Positions 49,396 to 59,820 of a DNA stretch of 64,000 nt are shown one piece after another. The stretch's first letter is position 1, and each line of letters begins with the position of its first letter. Where the stretch lies: positions 647,001 to 711,000 of the forward strand of contig JAGKQI010000079.1 in the NCBI GenBank assembly GCA_018806915.1, in the 5' to 3' direction. The stretch is from Phytophthora colocasiae (taxonomy: Eukaryota > Oomycota > Peronosporomycetes > Peronosporales > Peronosporaceae). The notes beneath the pieces were generated by a model. The model was not told the origin of the DNA and did no database searches. It saw only the letters and a list, made by a program, of their open reading frames with translations. A program made the translations under genes and the position numbers.

Positions 49396-50177
49396 CTAAA
49401 TCCACACACCAATCGGTTTTTGAGTCACACAGCTTTCCAGTTCCGTCGTCGACTCGACCAGTTTCTCTCTGAGTGTTACGAGGCCACCCAGATACTCTTC
49501 AATGTCTTTCACGTATGTTTTCAAGAAGAACTTTCCCTTTTCAATCTTGCTGAGCTTCCACGTCGCGGTCCACAATCTGACGTAAGTCGTTGCGGCTTGA
49601 TTCAGCCCAAGCTGCGTCTTCGCTTCGTGGTTGATCTTTTGCAGATCTCGATCAAAGTCGGAGAATTTCTGCTCATCCTTGTTAAGATGCAGTAATCTGA
49701 AGGTGGACGACACTCGTCTCGTCCGTTGGATACGCTCTTCCAGCAATAAATTAAGGAGTTTGAGCCCTGCGACGAGCGTTTTGGCTGCGTCAATCCTCAT
49801 ATTCTATAGACAAAAACTACAATCAGTTAATGATAACTTGTACCCCTCACAAAAGAGCTTACCGTTTTCTTCAAACGATGTTTCTTATCGTATCCCCTCT
49901 GTCGCTCCCGTTGCACCTTCGACATTCCCGACCGTTTGACATTAACCAGCATCTGTGGTTTCGCCTGCATTTCGTCATCTGAAGTGTTTTCCACGCTGGT
50001 TCGATCCGAATAGGATGGGCTCGCGTTGATACGGTTAAACGCAGCGACGGAAACGTCGTAGGCCGATTTAATGAATCCAGCGGCATTCGTAGCAGTGGGC
50101 GAGCCAGACCCGAGGATTTCGTCGATTGTCGATTCGTTCAGGAAATCCCACACAGCAGCCAACTCAGTGTCGTTCAT
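49396..50177 (-). CDS. bZIP-like protein A
   Basis: Two exons (49863-50177 and 49396-49803, intron 59 bp) give 240 residues from ATG 50177. The N-terminus (MNDTELAAVWDFLNESTIDEILGSG) resembles that of protein B. A basic segment (KVQRERQRGYDKKHRLKKT) immediately precedes the splice site and is followed by an amphipathic region (IDAAKTLVAGLKLLNLLLEE) and more helix, ending in ...KPIGVWI. The R-X3-Y-[DE]-K-[KR] pattern is typical of oomycete bZIP-like proteins whose basic region departs from the usual N-X7-R. DNA binding is inferred, not certain. Confidence 0.65.
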
Positions 50178-50408
50178 GGTTGTACCAGAAGGCAAAATCA
50201 AGAGTGAAGACTGCGCTATCGAACCACTTCGACGCTTGATTTGGCTTCAACTTGTCGTCAACCCGTGATAGCGCAGTACACCGTCTGGTTGTTGAGGGAT
50301 ATCCCCCTGTAGGCCTGAGGAATGGTTGGACTTATGACCACTCTGTAGCGTTGTAGAGGACACTGGAGAAGATTCTCCAAAAAAAAAAATTATTGAATTT
50401 ATAGAATA

Positions 50409-51160
50409 TCACACCCACACTCCTGTTGTCTTCTCTTCCAGACGCCACAGCAGTTCACTCGTTGCTACTTTCAACTGCTCACGTAATTCCAGTAAATTAT
50501 CTAGAAGACTTTGGATTTCTTCGGCGTGTTCCTTCAAGAACCATTTGCCGGTATCTCCGTTCTTGTATTTCCGCCAATCCTTGGTAGTATTCTTAATGGA
50601 TTCAACTGCTCCTTGGTTCAGCTCCACTTGGTGTCGTGCCGTTTCCTCTGACGGCATTTCGTCTCCATTTTTCTTCGCGAGGCAGAAGAGTTTTGTTTCG
50701 TGTTGAGTTTTCAGTAGTCGAAATTGCACTAACACGATGAAATCTTTCAAGACAGAGATAAAAACTCCTCGGAAAACATGTTGCAGTGTCTACAATAACA
50801 AGAACACCGTTAGATCGTTTTCTTCTTTCACTAAAAAGTTTCAATAACTCTCACCCTTTTCTTGTGTCTGCATTTCTTGTCGTAAATCCGTTGTTGGACC
50901 CTTGCAGCTTCGGACTTTTGTTTGCGTTTCCTCTTATAAGGAGATTTGAGACTGTAAGCTTCATTGTCACTACCAACGTCCTCGTCCGACGTGGTGCCCG
51001 CCACAGAAGGCTCGTCGAGACTGCCCACTTCGCTGCAGTTGCTCTCGACCTCGAACATCCTCGTAGGAGCTTCGTCCGGGCCGTATCGTATGATTTCGTC
51101 GAGTGTCACGTCGTCCAGGAAGCTGTACACAGCGAGGAGCTCCGTGTCGCGGTCGGCCAT
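50409..51160 (-). CDS. bZIP-like protein B (paralogue of A)
   Basis: Two exons joined over an intron of about 70 bp near 50790-50857; starts at ATG 51160 (MADRDTELLAVYSFLDDVTLDEIIRYG). It shares with protein A the D-X-E-L N-terminal block, a basic segment before the intron (RVQQRIYDKKCRHKKR), a helical C-terminal half and the closing ...TTGVWV. The sequences have diverged well beyond synonymous change, so this is an old tandem duplication. Basic, Ser-rich spacer; no other domain. Confidence 0.65.
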
Positions 51161-51254
51161 GTCGATGGAAACGCGCAAACTGGGGAATGAGCTCGTGTCG
51201 CTGCCGACCGCTTCGAGTTCTCAACAGCACGTTAGACAAGGGATCTGCCAGATC

Positions 51255-51305
51255 CGATAGGCAGCAGCTACCCCCAGATCATCTGGGGGTAGCTGCTGCC
51301 TATCG
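51255..51305. repeat. 25-bp perfect palindrome with 1-bp spacer
   Basis: Arms 51255-51279 and 51281-51305 are perfectly complementary around a single C. It lies about 95 bp upstream of the ATG of bZIP-like gene B. Confidence 0.92.
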
Positions 51306-51518
51306 TTCGATTGAGTGGAGCGCTTCACGCCCCAGTTGAACAGTGGATGGCTTCGATTGCGTCTGATTTCGCTTTAAACTACTGTCCAAGGTCGAGGTGT
51401 CAAGCACTATCACGCTGGTTGGGTAGTGTGGAGAGTGTTGCACTGCCACGGTTGGGAAGGACACTAGGGGTCAATTCTCCACGAAGTGGTCACGTTGAAG
51501 CTAGAAATCACACACTCG

Positions 51519-51592
51519 GCAAGTGCTTGTGGGACTGTAGAGTTGAGATCGCTAGTGCTGCACTAGCGATCTCAATCTACACAAGCACTTGC
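51519..51592. repeat. Compound palindrome, 16-bp core plus 12-bp outer arms
   Basis: Core arms 51543-51558 and 51560-51575 are perfect around a single T. Outer arms 51519-51530 and 51581-51592 are also perfect. The left side has about 7 extra bases between core and outer arm, as if a longer perfect palindrome had acquired an indel. Confidence 0.9.
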
Positions 51593-51991
51593 GGAGAATG
51601 TACTAGTAGTGCTCAACTTCGAAAGGCATTTAATGTTGGATTTTGGATGAGTGAAAGTCCCCAAGATCTGCTTGAAGCCAGCCTTGATCACTGCTCGATG
51701 GGGCTTCGTTCCATTGAGGTCTCGTCTGCTGCATTTGTCGCTCAATGACCCGCAGTGTACCACCGTGGACGCCTGACACTGGCAGATCCTTTCCTGCTGC
51801 AAATACATGTACCGCTCAACTCCCGGTCCCCCGGGAACTTGTGCAAGTTCGTTATACTGCTGCTTGTAGGAAGATGCCAGCGGTGAGAGCTTTATCACGC
51901 TGCCGCCGTGTAAGCAAATACGATCTGAAGTCATCAGTTGAAGCAAATACTTATCGAAACCAATGCGAGTTGACGATAAACGGCAGGCAAC

Positions 51992-52056
51992 AAAAGCTCC
52001 TGCTCATCGCGAAAAATACACTCTGAGTGCATTTTTCGCGATGAGCTGGAGCTTTT
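51992..52056. repeat. 31-bp-arm palindrome with 3-bp spacer
   Basis: Arms 51992-52022 and 52026-52056 match at 29 of 31 positions. It lies about 150 bp downstream of the stop codon of bZIP-like gene C. Confidence 0.9.
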
Positions 52057-52201
52057 CTCCACCGAGATAACTATTCAACCTCGAGTCGTTGAAGCGATCT
52101 GTTAGTTGGTGAAGTTCAACGTATTGGTGCGAATAATATACGTTTGTTTTGGAGTCTTGCTTAGGAGAAAAATAGAGTATGCAGTCATGTAGTTTCGCCG
52201 T

Positions 52202-53041
52202 TTACCAACGGAAGTGACGCTGCGGCATTGGTGCGTACGGGTGGAAACGATTGAGTCCGAGTCCGGCGCTAAAGCCGATGACTTTGTCTGCACTGTGCCG
52301 CCACTCGCTGAAGGTGCGCAGCTCGTCCTTGTCCGAATACTCGCGGATCCGAGAGATCTGCTCCCACTTATCAAGTGTCTCCATGGAAACTTTGTCGTGC
52401 CGGAGCGCTCGTTCCTCCAGTTTGAGGAGAAGCAACTTGTAGCGCAATGACTCATTACCGTCTTGTTCGACATGGATGTAGGGCTTGCAGTACTTTCGAC
52501 GGGTAGCATCCAGCTTCAGCTCCAGTGCCAGCCACGTTTCACGCTGTGATTTCAAATCTCTCTATGAAAATGCACAAAGGAAGACAGTCGGTTGGTTGGA
52601 CAAGTTGGCTCTGATGATAAGGATACTCACTCTCTTGCGACCGCGGTATCTCTTCTCGTAGCCACGTTGGCGACGTCGAAGTCGTTCCTTATTCTCTTCA
52701 TTGGCGGGGGAACTATGGACAACACGTACGGGTACCGGTTGCGGGGGGGATCGGTAGTCAACGTCGTGTTTTGGTTCCGGTTTGGTGAAAAACTCCGGGG
52801 TGAACGTTAGAAGTTCCTGTTTGATGAACGGGAACTCTTGATCGAATCCGTCGGTCGGTGGGTAGCAGGGAGGTAGGTAGACCACCGATGAAGGTGATGA
52901 ACAGCTTCCAGTCGTCATTGGTATGTCCTTGGACGTATAGGAATCGTCTTGGAGCAACATGGAGTGGAAGTCGTCCAGTGCAAAGTAGTGGATGTCCAAT
53001 TCTTCAGCGAAGATGTACCCTGCGGTGGGAAAGTCGTCCAT
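52202..53041 (-). CDS. bZIP-like protein C
   Basis: Two exons joined over an intron of about 65 bp (near 52564-52630), from ATG 53041 (MDDFPTAGYIF) to TAA at 52202. An acidic, Pro-rich N-terminus precedes the basic region ERLRRRQRGYEKRYRGRKR, which continues across the splice site into RDLKSQRETWLALELKLD, a heptad-like helix. This is the clearest bZIP candidate of the three. The C-terminus (EWRHSADKVIGFSAGLGLNRF) is of unknown role. All three genes share strand, intron position just after the basic block, and spacing, which suggests an expanded transcription-factor cluster. Confidence 0.7.
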
Positions 53042-53382
53042 TTTGCGGTGGAGATCTGCGCTTTAGAGGGCGAATTGTGAACTGAAAAGCAACAGTTGAA
53101 GTGATCCGAAGGCCGCACTAAAGTGTCGTTGTACGGTCGTACGTGGGCCTCAAGAGCGCGATCCACTGCTCCGACCGGAGCCCCTTGCGGATAAGGCTGG
53201 ACAGTGGCATGAGGCGTCAGGAACTTTACGCGCAGCGTGCAGCGAGATGCGCCTCTAAGGCACGGAGCGATGTCTCGACGCGTGCTCTTTCCGACCTTTA
53301 GATCCGCAATGACTGCTGGGTGGGACCACAAAGATCACTTGAGTGTGGGACGATGTCCATGTAGACTCCAGGACGTCGGTGC
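53042..53382. other. Intergenic region, no gene seen
   Basis: Upstream of bZIP-like gene C and ending at the 8-bp target duplication of the hAT element (53375-53382). Nothing else is supported. Confidence 0.5.
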
Positions 53383-53719
53383 TAGTGTTGGGCAATATCC
53401 AGGATAAATCCAGGATAGCCATTTTTGTCCAGGCGTCGCCATTTTTGTCCTGGATTCGCCACTTTTGTCCAAAGTGGTACTTCAGATCCACAAAGAATTA
53501 AAACCCTCCCACCGTTGTTTTATATAAAGAATTGGGACCACTCGCTGTCGAGGCGTCGCACGAAAGAAATCTCCTCCTACCCGATGTGCGTGCCCCACCT
53601 AGACCACCAGGGCGAGAGCGTCCCAAGCTTGGAGTGTATAGTTTCGTGTTCGGCTACGAGCGCTCACTGCAGACAGTGCTTGAGCGACGCGTTCAGATCC
53701 AAGCTGTATTAAGCGTCGA

Positions 53720-53785
53720 GTCTGGGCCAAGCAGCTGAAGGACGTCATCTCCATCGGCATTGGCGGCAGCTCCCTGGGACAGAAG
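53720..53785 (+). pseudogene. Captured fragment of glucose-6-phosphate isomerase
   Basis: The plus strand encodes VWAKQLKDVISIGIGGSSLG, the conserved sugar-isomerase loop of glucose-6-phosphate isomerase (GIGGS plus preceding strand). The flanking frames (about 53530-53719 and after 53790) do not continue the enzyme. It is an isolated exon-sized piece inside the hAT element, not a functional gene. Confidence 0.65.
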
Positions 53786-53919
53786 CACAGCTCGCAGCCG
53801 CAGTAATAACGAGCAGAGGAACAATAGTCTGGTGTTTGGAATTGTATGCGAATATGGTGCAGTGCAAGAACTCGATATTGGTGGAACTCCCAAAGCTCAA
53901 ACGCTACAATCTACGGAAG

Positions 53920-54100
53920 CGGGTGAGGTCAGACGTCGAAGTTGTTCTTCAGTGGCCTCGGGGAACAGCTCATACAGGAGTGTGTTGACTCTGTCACACC
54001 CGACCATATTGCTGTAGACGAAGACGAGTTTCGCGACACGCTCAGGGGTTAAGCGATTTCGGCTGCTCGAGTGGATAAATTTATGGATACGAGGTACAGA
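53920..54100 (-). pseudogene. hAT transposase C-terminal remnant
   Basis: Minus-strand residues RNRLTPERVAKLVFVYSNM resemble the C-terminal dimerisation region of hAT transposases (RNRL...KLVFIY pattern in oomycete copies). It is followed by NTLLYELFPEATEEQLRRL and a stop. The catalytic part is absent. Confidence 0.6.
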
Positions 54101-54248
54101 ATTACTAAAACGTACTTTGAAGTAGCTGTTGTCGATTGTGGGTCTTGTGACACTTTTCGCCACTTTTGTCCTGGATATCCAGGCTTTGTCCAGGATGGCG
54201 ATGTCCAGGACAAATCCAGGACAATTTTTTCCCAACACTAGTCGGTGC

Positions 54249-55721
54249 ACAGAATTTTTCGAGTGGGAAAATATGAGCTACGGAGACGTCTACGGCGGCT
54301 TGACATCGAAGTGAGTGTATTGCATTCTTGCCTCGGTGTATTTCCCCTGGAGCGATGGCCTTCATCACCACAGACCTGCCGACAAATACTTGAAAATGCT
54401 TGACCCAGATCTATTCAGTATTGACCTGGTACAGCTAGTACTGGTCCTTATCGTGTTGAAGCTGCGACGGCTGATATAGGTGAATGCCATGAAGCCCATC
54501 TACTGCTTTGCCCGGATTTTCGTTAAACAAGCATCGACGAGGACTGCGTATCGTACTTTGTCGCCATAAGGAAACCAGAGCTGATGCTGGACGTCCAACA
54601 GTGGAGCTCACAAGCATTTGGATGATATTCGATGAGCAGTGCTGCACACCGTTTGCCACACGATCAACAGTTTTTGGAGGAACCTTTGAGTCTGCGGGAA
54701 ATGCTGCGAGCTGTAGTGTCTTTTGAAAGTCATTTTCAGACAGCAGGAGTTGCTCCATTTCGGACTGATTGGCGACGTTTGTACCAATGTTCTTGCTTGC
54801 CCATGCACTGAGAAGTCTGAGTTACGTTGCTACTACGTGGACGCTGGCTGCATGAACTGGACCGATAGGCCGCAACCGCGGTCCAAACAGGCACATGTTT
54901 AGCAAGTGTGGAACTGTATCTGCGGATGGCTGAAGCAGAGGAATCAGTTGCCTTAGTTTGTGCCACTCATTTCACGACCGCCCATCACTTAGTAAGCCGC
55001 GTTAACGGCTTCAATATTCGCAACACTTTGTGCTGCCCCGTTATCTTTTCAAAAAGCCTTGAACAGCGAGCATAGCACAGAAGCATCAAACAACACCGAC
55101 ATATTGTACGAGCTGTAGCTGTTTTCTAATGCTTTTGCAGCTCCTCCAATAGTATGTACGTACTGTAGAGCACACTCAGACTGAGTCTGACCTCTCTGCG
55201 CATCCCTTCATCGTAAATCAGTACATCCCTCAACGGCAAACGTTCACGCTTTAGAGTACTTCTCGTTTTGCGGCCGTCGGCCCGACCTGCCACGAATACT
55301 ATGGAGATCAATACCTTGAGTGACAAGTGTCCGCGTCAAAATCAAGCACAAGTCGTGCGTTGAACCCATTTGATCTATTGCCGCTAGCTAACACAGTGTC
55401 ATGTGGACAGCAGTGGACGACCACCTCCGTGCTACAATTCATCCGACAAACGTTATGTCGCATTTCGTTACTCAACTAGGTGAGTTCACAGAATCAAGCG
55501 ACCCATACTAGTCTAAGTGCAATTGATGAATTTAACCATAACCATCTACCGAAACACGCAGCCATGGCCAAACTCGCTCAAGCAGTCTTATATAGCTTAA
55601 TCCGCAGCATTGAATCTGATTGGTTCATCCACTTCGACCACTTCAACGTTCATGTGTACCACATAACATAACATAAAAACGATATGGCTACAGTTTATCA
55701 TTTTTCCGTTCAATTTATATA
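54249..55721. other. Gene-poor stretch with unrecognised ORF fragments
   Basis: Several short minus-strand frames (54435-54758, 54736-54966, 55126-55326) have no recognisable domain and no joint exon structure that I could build. They may be relics of one old gene or element. No tandem repeat or RNA gene is seen. Confidence 0.4.
55697..55716 (+). promoter_or_regulatory. Candidate oomycete initiator/flanking-promoter element
   Basis: ATCATTTTTCCGTTCAATTT resembles the oomycete initiator (TCATT-Y-rich core) followed by a CAWTTT-like flanking element, and lies six bases before the ATG of the coiled-coil gene. Based on a consensus only. Confidence 0.3.
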
Positions 55722-56260
55722 ATGCACGCAATGCAGATGCAGCATGTACACGTTAGTCGCGGCCCGCAGGTCCCTGTGCCGCCTATGAGCGCCACACCAC
55801 TCGAATTATCGCGTGAGTTACAGCAGCAGCTACGTGTGACGCGTCATCGCGCGTTTGAACGGCTCCAGGAGAACGCGCAGTGGGCGAAAGAGCTGCTCAA
55901 CAGTGTCCACTCGACGGACGACGCGTTTGTTACGACCAGAGGGCTGGTATCTTCAGCTGAAGAGCTGCAGCAGCAACTTAAGGCTAAGAAACAGGAGGTG
56001 GATGAGCTGGAGAGACAGTTAGCACAGCAGAACGAGGACCAGCAAGCAACACAGCTCAGGTATGGTATTTTTTGGATTTTTTTGTTTACATACTGCTTAG
56101 TGTTAAAGTATTGCTTATTTGTGGTAGATTCGAGGAGATACTCGCAGCATTGAAGGCTGCTGGAAGTGTGGCTGCTTTACAAGAGTGTGAAGAGAAGATG
56201 GAGGCTGAGAAGAAGTTATTGACGAACAAACAGAGGAAGATGGAAATTGTTCGGCTATAA
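55722..56260 (+). CDS. Small coiled-coil protein
   Basis: Two exons (55722-56059 and 56128-56260, intron 68 bp with GTATGG...GTAG ends) give 156 residues. After about 25 residues of Met/His/Pro-rich start, nearly the whole protein is helical. The strongest heptad pattern is at about 80-115 (SSAEELQQQLKAKKQEVDELERQLAQQ) and again in exon 2 (ECEEKMEAEKKLLTNKQRKME). No catalytic motif. It could be a small structural subunit of a kinetochore, vesicle or flagellar complex, but this is a guess. Confidence 0.7.
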
Positions 56261-56478
56261 TAGCAGAACCACGAAGCATTCTTTGGTTCAAGTGCCAAAC
56301 AAATGCTACTTTACCTTTGCTATCTCTCGTAAAGATATTTTACATCGGCAAACATTTTCTTAACCTTCTCCATGGCTGAGCATTCGAGGAAGACCACTCT
56401 GACTTCACCTTTCTGGGCCTCAGTGATCATGATAAACCCGTTAACACATACCAAGGGAGGATGTGGTGAGGATGATTG

Positions 56479-59400
56479 TTAGTCTTCTTCCCAGTGTAAC
56501 GCCAGCTTTCGAGTGGTCATTTCAGTGCTGTAGATGCTCGTTTCGACCATCGGCTGCAACCGAAAGTGGCAGAATTGCTCTGAAATGGATCCGTCATCAA
56601 TGTCATTCCGCTTGTAGCTGCAGCCCGCCTCGAAGATGCCCATAAAGCAGTTCAGCTGGACCCATTCTTCACAATCAGTGTCTTTACTGCAGGGTATCGA
56701 GGCTTCTTCGTAGTCGCACCACTTCCCTGCTGTGATCTCGAGCTTCAAAACTTGAACTTGATCCACGTAGGTATGGCACGTCGGAAACGCTGGGTTACCA
56801 GCCGCAGCATTTGGGAACCAAACGCCGATTGATAGTGAATTCATAGCATTTGAGAGACCTCCTGTACCCATTTGTTTCTGTACTAGCTGGCCGTCCAGGT
56901 AAAAGTTTGTACGTGCTGCTTTTGCATCCCATTGCATGACAATTTCAGTATATTTTTGTCAGACTGTGTAGATCGTGATGTCAGTGTGAATGGAATATTA
57001 GGAGTGGTTTTCATTTGAGATAAGGCAGCCTTCCATAGCGGTAGGAATGGTAGTTTGGCTTTAGTATTCGAAGTATCGGCATCTGGATAATCCCCCCACC
57101 AGCTCTGCGTTAGAGTTCCGAAAGCCGTACAGGGTTTAATTTTCAAACTCATAACCCCCGAGTTGAATTTTTGTACAGACGTCACAGCCGCACCAACTCG
57201 ACGAACAGGACAGTGATCAACCGGATCGCACGACAATTCAGTTATTCCGTCCAATGTCCACTTTGTAAGCTTGTCGTCGTCAGTTCTATCTCGTAAAATT
57301 CCGTCACTCATTATTTTCCCTATAGGAGAATCTCCAGTAAACAAATCTCCATTTGCAGTTAGATCCAGTACCTGTTTGCCGAGACTAGCGTCTTGTACAC
57401 AACGGACATTATCTGAGTGAACACCTCCATTGGCTTTAGCACCACCCCATTGACTCGAAATGGAATTCCAATTCGTATTACCATCAGTTCCATCACCCGG
57501 ACATGTTGTAAAATTGTCTTGTAATAGAAGAACGTGAAAACAGGAAGGGAAAGAGTAGGCAGCTAATCCAGAGCAGCATTTATCCAATTCGACATCGATT
57601 TCAGTGTAGTCACTCATTTGGAGGCCACTCAAGCAGCTAACAGCCACAATTTTTACAGCTCCAGCACTCACTTCCACCATTTTCTCGTATAAAGTTCCAG
57701 ATAAACATGTTAAAGAACTCTGTGCGTCAGTAGTCAGTATCTGGTAGCGTATACTAGCGTCAACGGTTGCAGTAGCGAACTTCATTACCAACGTCTGAGG
57801 CTTGGTAGTGCTACAAGCAGAGCTGTAGGTTGGTTTTTCTGCTTTAACCTTCACAGGACCCCATGTTACAACTTCACTATCGGCACAAACCACCCCCACA
57901 CAGCAAGCAACGGCTTGTACAACATCGTAAACTTTCACTATCAGTTTTTTCTCCCCAGAGAGTAGTGAGCCAGTACAGGTCGGCTTGTCATTTTCAGATT
58001 TTACGAAAACGTAGGCAACACCTAGTTGCGGGTCAGTGGATGATAGCGGGATAATGGAGAGATCCATATTTCCAGTTGTGGCTGTAGCTGGAGTGACGTA
58101 GTTAAATGTTGGAGCTCGAGGGTGCATGATGAAATCGTCTGATTCCACCAGTTTACTGGGAAGTAAATCCGTTCCACAAGCCACAAATCGGAGCTTCGAG
58201 TTGGAAGTTAATACAACTTTTCCAGTGGGAGCTTTGATCTCAGAGCCAAAACTGCAACTTGGCACAAAGGAAGATCCTTCTTCAGCGAAGGGAACGATGA
58301 TATACCTGAAAGACTCGCAGTCGGGACATTTGAGATCCAAAGTCCAGGTATCGACACTTCCAGATGTGTCCAGAAGACTCGTAAAACTTGGTTCACTAGC
58401 TTGCACAAAGATTCTAGCAGAACGCACAGGGTAGCTGCTAACAAGGAGATTGTTTGCCAACAGACAAGCTATAGCGTGGACGTAGCCGCTTTTATCCAGT
58501 GTAACAGTAGCCTTAGGAGAAGCGTCAGATGGAGCTGAAGGTTTACACACTGGGAACGCCTGCGTACCATCTCCGGAGGTGTATTCGACCCAGCTTTCAG
58601 GCACTGACGACTCAATTTCGATAGTATTCCCTCCAATTCCAACGCTATCCAATGTAGAAAACACTGGTACATTCAGCCTCACTTCAAGCTGCACATTGTC
58701 AATCGCCCATTGATCAAACAAATTCCTGTACTTCCAAAATTCGCGTTCTTTGTCTCCTAATTGCCCTCGGACCGCTGTTGGATCATTTTCTGCAGCGGTA
58801 AGCGCTGTTCTTGTGAGTCCCGTTTCAACATCAATGGGAAAACTCGAGTGGTTCTTCTGCATCCAGTAAAACTGAGCGTTTTGGTGCATCGACACCGATG
58901 GTAAAACCACTGAATAGGCCAAAAAGTCCTTACTGCGAGTAATAGGAAGGGGAATCTCCAATATTTCCTTCCAGGTATTCCTGTTTCGCGGATCTGCTGT
59001 GGATGGTAGATATCCGAAAAGAACTTCTTCACCAATGTCAGTCATTTCACACGCAACACGGTTATCCCCTTGCGAATCGTACTTTTGCACTGTTTCGAAG
59101 GGTAAAAGTGCATTTTACCATGAAGCCCTTGGAGTTTTAACGGTGCTGTAAGTGCCAACCGATCGCCTAACGACGTGAAAAAGAGCGAATTCGTTCCATC
59201 AACACCTCCACATGCATTACTGGAATACCCATGCTGTTGCTCACTCCAGAGCGACGATGTGAGCGGAGTTTCCGCTGAATTTTCGAAAGAATCACTTTGT
59301 AAAACCACTCCCTTCCATTCATTAGCTTCGACACGGTAAGCTGTTGGAACTGGAAACACTGTAACAGATTGGGAGTACAATACTGCACTTCCAGTTTGAC

Positions 59401-59710
59401 TTCCTTCCAGAGTTGCAACGTACGTGATTGTAAAATCTCCACTAGTTTTCGCTTTTGCAGTGATATCACTAATAATCGAAACAGTCGAGTTAAAAACCAC
59501 GAAAGTCGGTTGAAAACTCACATCAGCACTGGTCGGAGTCACTCGTACTGCATCGGAAGAGCTTTTGTCCAGAAACAAACGAAGTTCCAGTCCCTTGACT
59601 GGCTCAAGTTCACTGAAATGAGCTGGCAATGGAGTCGCAAAGAGCTTCAGTGAGGTGAAACTCGTTGCTCGAAGGCCTAACACCGCAGCAAACAGCAAGT
59701 ATAACCTCAT
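56479..59710 (-). CDS. Large secreted reelin-like / GH16-like protein (two frameshifts)
   Basis: From ATG 59710 a signal peptide (MRLYLLFAAVLGLRATS) starts a protein of about 1075 residues spread over three frames: 59042-59710, 56883-59090 and 56479-56937. The N-terminal third has reelin-like features (SSLWSEQQHGYSSNACGG, LFGYLPSTADPRNRNTWKEILEIPLP). The middle holds two or three chitobiase/beta-hexosaminidase-C-terminal-like beta modules with Cys pairs. The last 350 residues resemble a concanavalin-A-like GH16 domain (GVMSLKIKPCTAFGTLTQSWWGD...TEIVMQWDAKAARTNFYLDGQLV). The GH16 catalytic E-X-D-X-E is not seen, so it may bind rather than cut glucan. Both shifts (near 59090 in a T run, near 56945 in an A run) would be cured by one extra base, which suggests sequence error. 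Confidence 0.7.
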
Positions 59711-59820
59711 GTCTTGAATCCTTCCCTTCTGGTCAACCGTCGTCCAAGTTTCATCTGCTAAAATAACAACCTTCAAACATTAAAGTGACAAACCTAATAG
59801 GATAGGATTCCTATTAGAAG

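Larger units (their letters stand above)
51161..52201. other. Intergenic stretch holding three long palindromes
   Basis: No gene is supported between bZIP-like genes B and C. Within 810 bp it has three near-perfect inverted repeats with spacers of 1 to 3 bp (listed separately), and no detectable coding sequence between them. Confidence 0.7.
53383..54240. mobile_element. hAT deletion derivative, 858 bp, 8-bp duplication, with captured gene fragment
   Basis: Exact 8-bp target duplications GTCGGTGC flank it (53375-53382 and 54241-54248). The ends start TAGTGTTGGG and finish CCCAACACTA, a typical hAT terminal repeat. TGTCCAGGA/TCCTGGA-type words repeat in both subterminal regions (53400-53470, 54155-54225). 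Inside, the minus strand keeps a C-terminal scrap of hAT transposase, and the plus strand holds a piece of a glucose-6-phosphate isomerase gene. The element must move, if at all, with transposase from elsewhere. Confidence 0.88.

Noticed and set aside
59090..59120. A 29-bp GT-AG intron instead of a frameshift in the reelin-like gene
   Set aside because: Shorter than any other intron seen here, and a one-base homopolymer gain explains the frame as well.
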